64,000 bases of DNA from contig NZ_JAFCJI010000001.1 in NCBI RefSeq assembly GCF_018131105.1, positions 1,054,001 through 1,118,000 on the forward strand, read 5' to 3'. Positions 49,825 through 58,967 of this stretch are shown piece by piece. The DNA comes from Bradyrhizobium manausense. Its GTDB lineage: Bacteria; Pseudomonadota; Alphaproteobacteria; Rhizobiales; Xanthobacteraceae. Position numbers and translations under genes: made by a program. Every line of letters starts with the position of its first letter. The stretch's first letter is position 1. The notes under the pieces are model-generated. The model did not search any database and was not told the DNA's origin. It saw only the letters and a list, made by a program, of their open reading frames with translations.

Positions 49825-51984
49825 ATGACGCTGCCTGTCCTGCCGGTCTACTACTACCACGACCACTTCACCGAGATGCTCAGCTTCGTCTGCGAGACCT
49901 ATGGTCCGGTGCTGACAGAACGGCACCGTGCGTTTGTCGCTCGCTTCTCGTCGCTGTCGAAGGATGCCCAGTGCCTGTTCATCCGGATGGTCAACCGGAA
50001 CGGCACGGTCTTCAATCCCTCCACGTTCAAATACACGGAGATCTCCGACCCGGTCGGCGCGCTGGGGGAGCTTGGTATCGCCGGTCATGTCCGCGGCCTG
50101 ACCGAACGGGACTACGCTGCGTTCCTGGCCTGTCTCGCAAAGCCGGTGTTGTTCGACGGCGCCAAGGCGGCCGGCGTGAGCGATGTCAGGGCCTCATGGC
50201 CCAAGGCGAAGCTGATGGACTATTGTCTCGCCAATCTGTCGTTCGGCACCGCATTTCGGCACTGTGGTGGCGAGGCTTTCATCGCGCTCGGCGACACCGA
50301 ACCGCTGGAGTTTTTGCTCTACCTCTACTTCGGCAAGACAGAGGACAACCTCAAGAATTTCGCGCTGCGCGATCTCGGTATCCTGCGCACCAATGACCAG
50401 GCCGATTTCAGCGCGCGGTTTGCCGACGCGGATGAGGCGAGGGCCTGTTTCCACTACGCCCGCCTGTTGCGTCATCTCGAGGCCAGATCGGACGAGGTGT
50501 ATCGCAATTCCGTTGCCGACATCCTTGGCGGTCCTGTCTGCCCGACGGACTACGCCGCCGATCTCAGGAACCGCGCGGCCCACAAGGCCGGTCTGCACTT
50601 CGAGAAGAAGGGCGAGGCCGCGCTGGCGCTGCAGCTCTATCGCGCCGGCTCCTCGGCCGAATGCAATGAGCGTCTCGCCCGTCTGCTTTACGCGGAAGGC
50701 GACAAGGACGCGGCTGGAGACCTGCTGCGTCGGATGATCGACGATCCCGCCAGCGACAACGAGTTCGTCTTCGCGAGCGATTTCTATGCACGGAAGTTCG
50801 ATGGACGCCGGACCGGATTATGCACCGAGCTGCTGCGGGCGGGACGAACGCTTCGGGTCGACGATACCTGGCGCGGCAGCCCTGAAGCGGGACTGGCGGG
50901 CGTCTTGCGCCGGCAGGGCGTTGAGGTCTTCCACGCCGAAAACACGCTCTGGCATTGCCTGTTCGGATTGTTGTTCTGGGACGAGCTGTTCGAATCTGGA
51001 CAGCTGCACAGCGGCTTCGATTGGATGCCGCACTGCCTGAAGGACCGAACGTTCGCTCTGATGTTCTCGCCTCGGATCGAGACGAAGCTGGCGGCTGTCG
51101 CGTCGAGCTCCGCGCTCCCCCAGATCCTGCGTGTCGTCGCCGCAAAATGGGGCAAGCCTAATGGCCTGTTCGCCTGGGACCATGTCGACATGGATGCGCT
51201 CCGCGCGCTGCTTGCCGGCGCCAGTGCTGATGGTCTCGCCACGATCCTTCGCCTGATGTGCGAAGACTATCGCGCGATGCGCGACGGCTTTCCCGATCTC
51301 ATGCTGGTGACGAACGGCGTCGTCTCGTTCATGGAAGTGAAGGCGGAGGGTGACGTCATCAGGCGCAACCAGCTGACGCGGCTTCGCCAGCTCGGCAACG
51401 CCGGAATCCCTGCGGAGATCGGCCGTGCCGATTTCCGTTTCGATCCGGACCAGGACTATGTCGTCGTGGACATCGAGACCACCGGCGGCTGGACCGGCGG
51501 GGATCGCATCACCGAGATCGGCGCCGTCAAGATCCGCAATCATGAGGTCGTGGCGGAGTGGCATTCGCTGCTCAACCCTCAGCGCTCGATCCCGGCCAAG
51601 ATCGTCGCGTTGACCGGAATCACCAACGAGATGGTGCGGAACGCACCGTTGTTCGCGGAAGTCGCGGACAGCTTCATGCAGTTCATGGGCGACGGTGTTT
51701 TCGTCGCCCACAACGTCAATTTCGATTACGGTTTCATCGCCTCGGAATACGAGCGTCTCGAACGCCGTTTCCGCTTTCCAAAGCTCTGCACCTGCGCGGG
51801 CATGCGCCGCCACTACCCCGGTCACAAATCCTACGGGCTCGGCAAGCTCACCCGGGCCTACAATATCGAATTGAAAGACCACCATCGCGCTCTATGCGAC
51901 GCCCGCGCGGCGACGCACCTGCTCAACTTGATCAACGCGAAGCGGGACGAGGGCGGAAGCGGAGCGGAAGAGATCGCGGCCTGA
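49825..51984 (+). CDS. FAN1-type VRR nuclease fused to a DnaQ-type 3'-5' exonuclease
   Basis: 719 residues. The N-terminal 360 residues are helical, with TPR-like stretches, as in FAN1. A VRR-NUC domain follows with E372 (HAENTLWH), D491 (GFPDLMLV), E504 and K506 (FMEVKAEGD) and Q516, the expected PD-(D/E)XK set. From about residue 544 a DEDDh exonuclease begins: D549 and E551 (VVDIETTGG), N630/D634 (FVAHNVNFDYGF), then H687 and D692 (HRALCD). FAN1 cuts DNA at interstrand cross-links. A covalently attached exonuclease would trim the product. The ATG has GCGCGG rather than a strong ribosome site before it. Confidence 0.87.
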   Translation: MTLPVLPVYYYHDHFTEMLSFVCETYGPVLTERHRAFVARFSSLSKDAQCLFIRMVNRNGTVFNPSTFKYTEISDPVGALGELGIAGHVRGLTERDYAAFLACLAKPVLFDGAKAAGVSDVRASWPKAKLMDYCLANLSFGTAFRHCGGEAFIALGDTEPLEFLLYLYFGKTEDNLKNFALRDLGILRTNDQADFSARFADADEARACFHYARLLRHLEARSDEVYRNSVADILGGPVCPTDYAADLRNRAAHKAGLHFEKKGEAALALQLYRAGSSAECNERLARLLYAEGDKDAAGDLLRRMIDDPASDNEFVFASDFYARKFDGRRTGLCTELLRAGRTLRVDDTWRGSPEAGLAGVLRRQGVEVFHAENTLWHCLFGLLFWDELFESGQLHSGFDWMPHCLKDRTFALMFSPRIETKLAAVASSSALPQILRVVAAKWGKPNGLFAWDHVDMDALRALLAGASADGLATILRLMCEDYRAMRDGFPDLMLVTNGVVSFMEVKAEGDVIRRNQLTRLRQLGNAGIPAEIGRADFRFDPDQDYVVVDIETTGGWTGGDRITEIGAVKIRNHEVVAEWHSLLNPQRSIPAKIVALTGITNEMVRNAPLFAEVADSFMQFMGDGVFVAHNVNFDYGFIASEYERLERRFRFPKLCTCAGMRRHYPGHKSYGLGKLTRAYNIELKDHHRALCDARAATHLLNLINAKRDEGGSGAEEIAA

Positions 51985-51993
51985 TTTCGGGCG

Positions 51994-52539
51994 TTACGTG
52001 CAGCCATCCGTTGCGCAGACGCCGTCTTGCCCGGAAACAACGGTCGCATCCGGCGGCAACCCCTCGCAGACCAGCGCCATGATTTCCGCGCCGAGCTGCA
52101 AATCCGGGATATGGCCGAACACGTGCCGGCGAAGCTGACCATCACGATCGAACAGCAGCATCGTCGGCGTTCCCTGAAATCCGTAAGTACGCATGGTCAG
52201 CGGAAAGTCGTTGCCATCGGGCGCGTCGACGGCAACGGGGAAGCCGATCTTGTACTCGTGTAGGAAGACGCGCAGCGCGTTCGGTCCCATGGCATCGTGA
52301 TGCTCGAACACGCTGTGCAGACCGATCACGGCGACATCGGATGATTTGAATGTTGCGGCGACACGCTGGGCCTGCGGAAGGCTGTTGGCGACGCATCCCG
52401 GACAGAGCATCTGGAAGGCGGTCAGCATCACGATGCGGCCACGCAACGCGGCCAGCGATAGTGGCTCCGGCGTATTGAACCACGCGGTGGTTTGCCATTC
52501 CTGGGCTGCTTCGGCGGCCGCCATATGATCCGTCCTCAT
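51994..52539 (-). CDS. Thioredoxin-fold (TlpA/AhpC-like) redoxin
   Basis: 181 residues. The active site CPGC (C46-C49) lies in LTAFQMLCPGCVANSLPQ. The fold continues with a cis-proline loop in QGTPTMLLFDRDGQLRRHVFG. The C-terminus has two more cysteines (CATDGCT). There is no signal peptide or anchor, so it is cytosolic unless the start is wrong. An ATG at codon 6 has AGGA upstream and is an alternative start. It converges with the nuclease gene 9 bp away. Confidence 0.82.
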   Translation of the reverse strand: MRTDHMAAAEAAQEWQTTAWFNTPEPLSLAALRGRIVMLTAFQMLCPGCVANSLPQAQRVAATFKSSDVAVIGLHSVFEHHDAMGPNALRVFLHEYKIGFPVAVDAPDGNDFPLTMRTYGFQGTPTMLLFDRDGQLRRHVFGHIPDLQLGAEIMALVCEGLPPDATVVSGQDGVCATDGCT

Positions 52540-52588
52540 CAGTACGCTCTCGCCGATGTATCACGATTTTAGTCCCTCATCGCAGCCA

Positions 52589-54001
52589 TTACGCAGCCAC
52601 GGGGATTTCGATGGCGATCTGGGTTCCCGGACCCGGTTTGGTCTCGAGCTGAAGCCGGCCGCTGAGCGAGGAGGCGACGAGGTTGAACGCAATGTGCAGT
52701 CCCAGGCCGGCATTGCCGCTTTCGCGACCTGTGGTGACGAACGGATCGAAAATGTGCGCCTGCAACTCGTCAGGAATTCCGACGCCTTCGTCCGAGCAGA
52801 CCAGCCGGACCGTCTCCGGCCGAGGCTGATGGACCGCGATCGTGAATTTGCCGCCTCTCTTGTCGGGATAGGCGTGTCCTGCCGTGTTGAAGGCCAGATT
52901 GCTGATCACCTGGGCGAGTGCTCCGGGGTAGCTGTTGAGGCGAATGCCCGACGGGCATTGCACCTCGACCGCCAGGCCATGATGCGACAGCAGCGGTCCG
53001 AGCCTGGCCATCAATTCGGACAGCCACTCCTTGAGCTCGAACGCGCGGCGATCCTCGTCGGCCTGGTTGACCGCGACCTGCTTGAAACTGTGCACCATCT
53101 CGGACGCCCTCTGCAGGTTGTCGAAGGTGAGAGTCAGTCCCTGCTGGAGCCTGCTGATGCCTTTGGTCAGGTCGGACCGCCGGACCGATGTTCCATTCAA
53201 TGCATTCGTCATGGTTTGCAGATCACCATGCATGGCCGTCGAGGTCGTGAGCGCCAGGCCGAGCGGCGTGCTGACTTCATGCGCGACGCCAGCCACGAGC
53301 TGGCCAAGCGATGCGAGCTTTTCGGCCTGGACGAGATGGGCCTGGGTCGCGCGCAGATCACGCAGGGATTTTTCCGAGCGCTCCTTTTCGCGTTGCAGGG
53401 CCTCGGACGTCCGGAATTGCCTTCGGGCCCGGTACTCGCGCGCGGCCACCGCATAGAGGGAGAGTGCGTAAGCGTTTCCGACCAGCGAATGGTTGATGAA
53501 TCTCAGGCCCATCGGCAGCGTCGGCGCAAAGCTCTCAGCGACGATCAGAGCCACCCACGACAGCGCGCAGAAAATCGCCAGCGAGCCGATCCGCAGCGGC
53601 AGCATGGTCGAGACGAACAGGATGATCATCATCATGCCGGCAGCGGCAAAGGTGAAGCCCGACGGCAGGACGAGATAGACGCTCGGCAGGATGCAGCCCG
53701 GCACAACGCAGTAGACGAGGAAGATCGTCTCCGCCCGCGGCTTCATCGATCGCCTGGACAGCAGGGCGATCAGCGGGAGCAGCACGAACACGGCAGTGCC
53801 GCCACGGATCGCCAGCGTGATCGGAACAACTTCAGGGTAGAGCACCCAGTCCCAGAGGGTGTAGCCGGCATAGGTGGCGGCGCCGAGCAGCATCGCGATC
53901 TGCGTCCACCCGAGGCTGCCCCGGACGTACTGGTCGACAAACCGCCGCTCTTCAATGGGGTCCTCGAAGCGCAATCCCAAACGTATCAATAAGGCGAGCA
54001 T
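52589..54001 (-). CDS. Membrane sensor histidine kinase
   Basis: 470 residues. About six membrane helices lie between residues 30 and 200. A coiled segment (REYRARRQFRTSEALQREKERSEKSLRD) follows, then an H-box LGQLVAGVAHEVSTPLGLAL, an N-box VISNLAFNTAGHAYPD, a G1 box SDEGVGIPDEL and a G2 box SGNAGLGLHIAFNLV. The H-box with HEVSTPL and the N-box with FNTAGHAYP put it near the ATPase group of phytochrome- or DctB-like kinases. No response regulator gene is adjacent, so it is an orphan. Confidence 0.86.
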   Translation of the reverse strand: MLALLIRLGLRFEDPIEERRFVDQYVRGSLGWTQIAMLLGAATYAGYTLWDWVLYPEVVPITLAIRGGTAVFVLLPLIALLSRRSMKPRAETIFLVYCVVPGCILPSVYLVLPSGFTFAAAGMMMIILFVSTMLPLRIGSLAIFCALSWVALIVAESFAPTLPMGLRFINHSLVGNAYALSLYAVAAREYRARRQFRTSEALQREKERSEKSLRDLRATQAHLVQAEKLASLGQLVAGVAHEVSTPLGLALTTSTAMHGDLQTMTNALNGTSVRRSDLTKGISRLQQGLTLTFDNLQRASEMVHSFKQVAVNQADEDRRAFELKEWLSELMARLGPLLSHHGLAVEVQCPSGIRLNSYPGALAQVISNLAFNTAGHAYPDKRGGKFTIAVHQPRPETVRLVCSDEGVGIPDELQAHIFDPFVTTGRESGNAGLGLHIAFNLVASSLSGRLQLETKPGPGTQIAIEIPVAA

Positions 54002-54100
54002 TCCAACATCAATCGCGAAAACACTGAACGGATGTCTCTACGACAGGTTTGAAACCGCGTCGCGAGCAAAGATGTCGCGTTTGTCGCGGGCCAATCCGGA

Positions 54101-55201
54101 TCAGATGCCGAAGGTCAGCTGTGGTTCCGCATCGTCTCCGAGCTGGAGGGACGACAGCGAGACACCGAGGAGTCTGACCCGTTTGGGCAGGGGCATCTCG
54201 ACCTCGAGCAGGCCGCTGGCGAGGCGCTCCAGCTCGTCCCGGCCGGCGACCGGCGCGAGCACGGACCTGCTGCGTGTGATGATCTCGAAGTCGGCGAACT
54301 TGATCTTCAAGGTGACGGTGCGGCCCCGGCTGGCGGTCGTCTCGCAATGGCGCCAGACCTTGTCGACCAGGGGCCGAAGTTCGGCGACCAGCACATCAAA
54401 TTCGGCGAGGTCTGTCGAGAACGTCGTTTCCGCGCCTATCGACTTGCGGATACGGTTGGCCCGCACCGGACGTTCGTCGACGCCGCGCGAGATCCAGTAG
54501 TAATAGGCGCCGGACTTGCCGAAATTCGCATTCATGAACGCGAGCGTCTGGTTGCGGATGTCGAGACCGGTAAACAGGCCGAGTGCGTTCATCTTCGCGC
54601 CCGTCGCCGGGCCGATGCCGTGGAATTTGCCGACGGGCAACGTCTCCACGAAACCGGGTCCCATCTCCGGGGAGATCACGAACTGACCGTTGGGCTTGCG
54701 GTGATCGGAGGCAAGCTTGGCCAGGAACTTGTTGTAGGAAATGCCCGCCGACGCGTTGAGGCCGGTCTCGGCCTTGATCTTCTCGCGGATCCGCAGCGCA
54801 ACGTCGCGGGCGAGGGGAATGGCTTGCAGGTTTTCCGTGACGTCGAGATAGGCCTCGTCGAGCGACAGGGGCTCGATGATCTCCGTGTGCTCGGCAAAAA
54901 TCTCGCGGATCCGCCGGCTGATCGCCTTGTAGACCTCGAAGCGCGGCTTGACAAAGATCAGGTCAGGACATTGCCGCTTCGCGGTGACCGAGGCCATCGC
55001 GGAACGGACGCCGAATTTTCGCGCTTCATAGCTCGCCGCGGCGACCACACCGCGCTCGGCCGACCCGCCCACAGCGACGGGCCTGCCGCGCAGTTCCTTG
55101 TTGTCGCGCTGTTCCACGGACGCGTAGAAGGCATCCATGTCGATATGGATGATCTTGCGAACGCGAGCTGCGTCGCCTTCCACGATGTCGGAGTCGCTCA
55201 T
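54101..55201 (-). CDS. dinB: DNA polymerase IV (Y family)
   Basis: 366 residues from the ATG at 55201. Catalytic residues are visible in HIDMDAFYASVE (D21) and PLSLDEAYLDV. The YEARKFGVRSAM finger motif, the ISYNKFLAKLASD thumb motif and a little-finger domain ending PLPKRVRLLGVSLSSL follow. The C-terminal tail is short and ends with QLTFGI, a plausible clamp-binding peptide (QLxFxx). It copies past damaged bases. The start is only 42 bp from that of the divergent TspO gene, so both promoters are compressed there. I did not find a clear LexA box. Confidence 0.95.
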   Translation of the reverse strand: MSDSDIVEGDAARVRKIIHIDMDAFYASVEQRDNKELRGRPVAVGGSAERGVVAAASYEARKFGVRSAMASVTAKRQCPDLIFVKPRFEVYKAISRRIREIFAEHTEIIEPLSLDEAYLDVTENLQAIPLARDVALRIREKIKAETGLNASAGISYNKFLAKLASDHRKPNGQFVISPEMGPGFVETLPVGKFHGIGPATGAKMNALGLFTGLDIRNQTLAFMNANFGKSGAYYYWISRGVDERPVRANRIRKSIGAETTFSTDLAEFDVLVAELRPLVDKVWRHCETTASRGRTVTLKIKFADFEIITRSRSVLAPVAGRDELERLASGLLEVEMPLPKRVRLLGVSLSSLQLGDDAEPQLTFGI

Positions 55202-55243
55202 GCGTGGATGATACAATCGGGCCGAGGGAATCGCGAGGTGCGT

Positions 55244-55687
55244 ATGCTTCAGCTGTTGGTCTTCATCGTTGTCGTGGTTGGAATCGGCTGGCTGATCGGC
55301 GCCACCAATCTGCCCGGTCCATGGTATGCCGCTCTGGCAAAGCCTTCCTTTGTGCCGCCGAACTGGGCGTTTCCGGTGGCCTGGACCATTCTCTACATCC
55401 TGATCGCCATTGCGGGCTGGCGGACGTTCCGGCGGGAACCCCGAGGGAAGGCGATGGCTATCTGGATCGCGCAGCTGGCCCTCAACTTCGCCTGGTCGCC
55501 GGTCATGTTCACTGGGCACCAGATCGGAGCTGCGCTCGCGATCCTGTGCTGTCTGTTGGCGGCGATCGTCGTCTATATCGGCCTCGAGCTGTCACGCGAC
55601 CGATTGGCGGCCGCGCTGTTCATCCCCTATGCAGCCTGGGTCGCCTTCGCCGGCGTGCTCAACGCCGCAATCTGGCATTTGAACTGA
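55244..55687 (+). CDS. TspO/MBR family membrane protein
   Basis: 147 residues with five hydrophobic helices, the size and shape of TspO. Family marks are YAALAKPSFVPPNWAFPVAWTILY, then ALNFAWSPVMF and the final AFAGVLNAAIWHLN. TspO binds tetrapyrroles and cholesterol-like ligands and in alphaproteobacteria modulates stress and tetrapyrrole gene expression. The start at 55244 follows GAGG; a GTG two codons upstream is possible. Confidence 0.93.
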   Translation: MLQLLVFIVVVVGIGWLIGATNLPGPWYAALAKPSFVPPNWAFPVAWTILYILIAIAGWRTFRREPRGKAMAIWIAQLALNFAWSPVMFTGHQIGAALAILCCLLAAIVVYIGLELSRDRLAAALFIPYAAWVAFAGVLNAAIWHLN

Positions 55688-55708
55688 GGGCGGCTGGATT
55701 CGAGTCCG

Positions 55709-56761
55709 TCACCCAACGAGAGCAATACTTTGCGGGGCGAATGACAGCTTGATCGCCGCACCTTCAGCCGGGAGCTCATCGGTTTGCCGGCTGATGACAA
55801 AGAGCTCGCCGATCGGCGTCGAGACGATCATCTCGACGTGATCGCCGAGGTAAGAGGATTTTCTGACGGTTCCTGCGAGGCCATCGCCGAGCATGATGCC
55901 GTGTGGTCGAATGGCAGCCTTTGCCGGCCCAGGCGTGAGGCCGCGCGCCGGAAGCGTCAGGCGGAGGGGCCCCAGCATGACCTGCGCCTGCCCGCCCTCG
56001 ACCGCGTCGATCGTCACCTCCACGAGATTGGCGTCGCCGATGAAATCAGCGACGAAGCCGTTCGCCGGAGCCTCATAAAGCTCGCGCGGCGAACCTTGCT
56101 GCGCGATCTTCGCATTCGACATCACGATGATGCGGTCGGAGACGGCGAGGGCCTCCTCCTGGTCGTGCGTGACATAGGCGACGGTGAGCTTCAGCGACTG
56201 CTGCAGTTCGCGGATTTCCTGCCGCACTCTGCGCCTGAGCTTGGCGTCGAGATTGGACAACGGCTCGTCGAATAGCAGCACCTGCGGTTCGAGCACCAGG
56301 GCGCGCGCCACGGCGACGCGCTGCTGCTGACCGCCGGACAGCTCGGCCGGATAGCGCTTCTCGAAGCCCTTGAGCCCGACCAGAGCGAGCTTCTCCAGCG
56401 CCATGGTCTCGGCCTTGGCCTTGCCGAGGCCTTTCAAAGTCGGCCCATAGGCCGCGTTCTCCAGCACATTCATATGCGGGAACAGCGCATAGGACTGGAA
56501 CACCATGCTGACGTCGCGGTCGGCCGCCGAGAGCCGTGTCACGTCCTTGCCGCCGATCAGGATCTGCCCCTCGCTCGCGATCTCGAGCCCGGCGATCATG
56601 CGCAGGGTCGTCGTCTTGCCGCAGCCGGACGGGCCGAGCAGCGTTACGAGCTCGCCCGCGTTGATCGTGAAGCTGACATCGTCGACCGCCGTCACTGTGC
56701 CGTAGCGCATGCTGACATGGTTGAATTCGACGGAGGCAGGGCCGGATTTGGGCATGGACAA
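55709..56761 (-). CDS. ABC transporter ATPase, spermidine/iron/hexose-phosphate class
   Basis: 350 residues. Walker A is GPSGCGKTT, the signature is LSGGQQQR, Walker B is LLFDEPLSNLDA, and a C-terminal TOBE domain follows from about residue 275. This PotA/FbpC/AfuC class serves transporters for iron, polyamines, 2-aminoethylphosphonate and sugar phosphates. It is the last gene of the leftward iolG operon, 3 bp after the permease gene. See the permease and binding-protein entries for why a sugar or polyol phosphate is preferred over iron. Confidence 0.85.
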   Translation of the reverse strand: MSMPKSGPASVEFNHVSMRYGTVTAVDDVSFTINAGELVTLLGPSGCGKTTTLRMIAGLEIASEGQILIGGKDVTRLSAADRDVSMVFQSYALFPHMNVLENAAYGPTLKGLGKAKAETMALEKLALVGLKGFEKRYPAELSGGQQQRVAVARALVLEPQVLLFDEPLSNLDAKLRRRVRQEIRELQQSLKLTVAYVTHDQEEALAVSDRIIVMSNAKIAQQGSPRELYEAPANGFVADFIGDANLVEVTIDAVEGGQAQVMLGPLRLTLPARGLTPGPAKAAIRPHGIMLGDGLAGTVRKSSYLGDHVEMIVSTPIGELFVISRQTDELPAEGAAIKLSFAPQSIALVG

Positions 56762-56764
56762 GTC

Positions 56765-58945
56765 CTATCTGGCGGGCTCGGTGGCCGGCGTCGCAACGGC
56801 AACGGACCTGCGGCCGAGCTTGCGCTCGCCGACGCCGAGCTGGATGAGCGCGATGCCCGCCGCCATGACGACGATCAGTACCGAGGAATAGGCGATGGCG
56901 AGGCCGAACTCGCCGGCCTCGACCCGTCCGACGATGTAGGCGGTCGAGAGGTTGTACTCGGCCGACACGAGAAAGATCACGGCGCTGACCGAAGTGATGC
57001 TGCGCACGAAGCTGTAGATCAGCGCCGCGACCAGCGCGGGCTTGAGCAACGGCAGTACGACACGGCGCAGCGTCGTGAAGCTGCGTGCCCGCAGGGTCGT
57101 CGAGGCTTCGTCGAGGCTCTTGTCGATCTGTGCCAGCCCCGCAATGCCGGAGCGGATGCCGACGGGCATGTTGCGGAAGACGAAGGCAAGCACGAGGATG
57201 AGGCCCGTCCCGGTGATCTCGATCGGCGGCACGTTGAAGGCGAGGATATAGGCGACGCCGAGCACGGTGCCGGGAATGGCAAAGCTCAGCATGGTCGTGA
57301 ATTCGAGCAGCCGCCGGCCGACGAAGCGTTGCCGCGTGAGCAGATAGGCGGTGAGCAGGCCGATCGCGGCCGTCAGCGGTGCCGAGATCGCAGCGACCTT
57401 CAACGTCGTGAACAAAGAGGACCAGGCTGCGCCCTCGAAGAACAGTCCGTGGCTGAAATCGACGGCAAAACCGGTCCGGTAATGCTCGAGCGTCGGCGTA
57501 TGATCGCGGCCCATCGTCTTGACGAAGCCGCCGACCAGGATAACGGCATAGATCACGGCCGTCAGCACGACCCAGGGGATGATGACGCCGGCTGAGAGCA
57601 CGGTGACGGAAGTGGGCAGCTTCGCCGGAATACCGGCATCACCCTTGCCGGAGACGGTGGTGTAGCTCTTGCCGCCGAGCCAACCCTGCTGCAGCCAGAA
57701 GGCGCCGAGCGTGAACACGAGCAGCACGATCGACAGCACGGCCGCCATGCCCTGATTGTGCGCGGCACCGACCACGGCAAAGAAGATCTTGGTCGAGAGC
57801 ACTTCGAAATTGCCGCCGAGCACGAGAGGGTTGCCGAAATCGGCCAGGCTCTCGACGAAGCCGAGCAGAAAAGCGTTGGCGAGTCCCGGCCGCAGCAACG
57901 GCCAGGTCACGGAGCGGAACGTCGGCCAATGCCTGGCGCCAAGCGTCTGCGCCGCCTCTTCGAGGCTCGGTGCGATACCCTGGACCACACCCATCAGCAC
58001 GAGGAAGGCGATCGGCGCGAAGGCCAGCACCTGCGCCAGCAGCACGCCCGGCAGACCGTAGATCCAGCGCGAGCGCGGGATGCCGAACCATTCGGACATC
58101 AAGCCGGTCACGACGCCGGAACGGCCGAACAGCAGGATGAGCGCAAGGCCGATCACAAAGGGCGGCGTGATGATCGGCAACACCGTCATCGCGCGCATCA
58201 GCCGCTTGCCCGGCATCGCTGTGCGCAGCACGAGCAGCGCGCAGGCGAGGCCCAGCAGCGTGGTGATCAGGCCGATCAGCACGCCGAGGATCAGCGTATT
58301 CCAGGCGACGCCGCAGGCGATACCGCCGCCCAGGCAGCCCAGTCCCCAGATCGTCGAAGAGAAGAGGCGGTCGACGAATTCGCCGAATGCCCAGCCGCCA
58401 TTGGCGTCGACCAACGCGCTGCGCAGGATCACCGCGACGGGCAGGAAGATGAAGAGGCCGATCAGCAGCACCACGACACCGATGGTGGACGTGGTGAAGA
58501 GATCGCCCCGGCAAAAGCCGCGATAGGCCAGGCCGTGGCAGAGCAGCAGGAGAAGCGCGAACAGGGTCAGCAACGCGCCGAAACCCATGCCCGGCTGCGC
58601 CGCGCCTGCGCCGCCGAGAACCGCTGCGAGCCAGGGAATTCCCTGGTCAGGCAACGTAATCGCAAAGCCCTGTGCGAAGAACGTGACGAGACCGAAAAGC
58701 CCGATGGCGATCAGCGCCCGGCCGCTAAAAGTGGTCTCGGCACGGACGGCGAGGAGTGTCGCCCCGACGAGCGCGATGCCGATCGGCCAGAGCCACGGCG
58801 CCGCGCCTGACACCGCAAGCGCCAGCGCCGTGCCGGCCCGTCCGAACGGATAGCCCGCGAGGTCCCACTCTTCCGGCAGGTACCAGGGCGCGAACGCGTA
58901 GCCCAGCCAGCCGAACAGCAGAGCAAGCCGCGTCGCAGGGCGCAT
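56765..58945 (-). CDS. ABC transporter permease, fused double-domain (AfuB/FbpB class)
   Basis: 726 residues. A first group of membrane helices (about 1-150) precedes two complete BPD_transp_1 permease domains, each with an EAA loop: SLEEAAQTLGARHWPTFRSVTWPLL in the first and SLDEASTTLRARSFTTLRRVVLPLL in the second. Iron permeases of the FbpB type are usually about 500-550 residues without the extra N-terminal helices. The long form is, from memory, like that of the hexose-phosphate transporter AfuABC. It lies 22 bp after the binding protein. Confidence 0.82.
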   Translation of the reverse strand: MRPATRLALLFGWLGYAFAPWYLPEEWDLAGYPFGRAGTALALAVSGAAPWLWPIGIALVGATLLAVRAETTFSGRALIAIGLFGLVTFFAQGFAITLPDQGIPWLAAVLGGAGAAQPGMGFGALLTLFALLLLLCHGLAYRGFCRGDLFTTSTIGVVVLLIGLFIFLPVAVILRSALVDANGGWAFGEFVDRLFSSTIWGLGCLGGGIACGVAWNTLILGVLIGLITTLLGLACALLVLRTAMPGKRLMRAMTVLPIITPPFVIGLALILLFGRSGVVTGLMSEWFGIPRSRWIYGLPGVLLAQVLAFAPIAFLVLMGVVQGIAPSLEEAAQTLGARHWPTFRSVTWPLLRPGLANAFLLGFVESLADFGNPLVLGGNFEVLSTKIFFAVVGAAHNQGMAAVLSIVLLVFTLGAFWLQQGWLGGKSYTTVSGKGDAGIPAKLPTSVTVLSAGVIIPWVVLTAVIYAVILVGGFVKTMGRDHTPTLEHYRTGFAVDFSHGLFFEGAAWSSLFTTLKVAAISAPLTAAIGLLTAYLLTRQRFVGRRLLEFTTMLSFAIPGTVLGVAYILAFNVPPIEITGTGLILVLAFVFRNMPVGIRSGIAGLAQIDKSLDEASTTLRARSFTTLRRVVLPLLKPALVAALIYSFVRSITSVSAVIFLVSAEYNLSTAYIVGRVEAGEFGLAIAYSSVLIVVMAAGIALIQLGVGERKLGRRSVAVATPATEPAR

Positions 58946-58967
58946 CCGATGTCTCCGCAGCCGGCGG

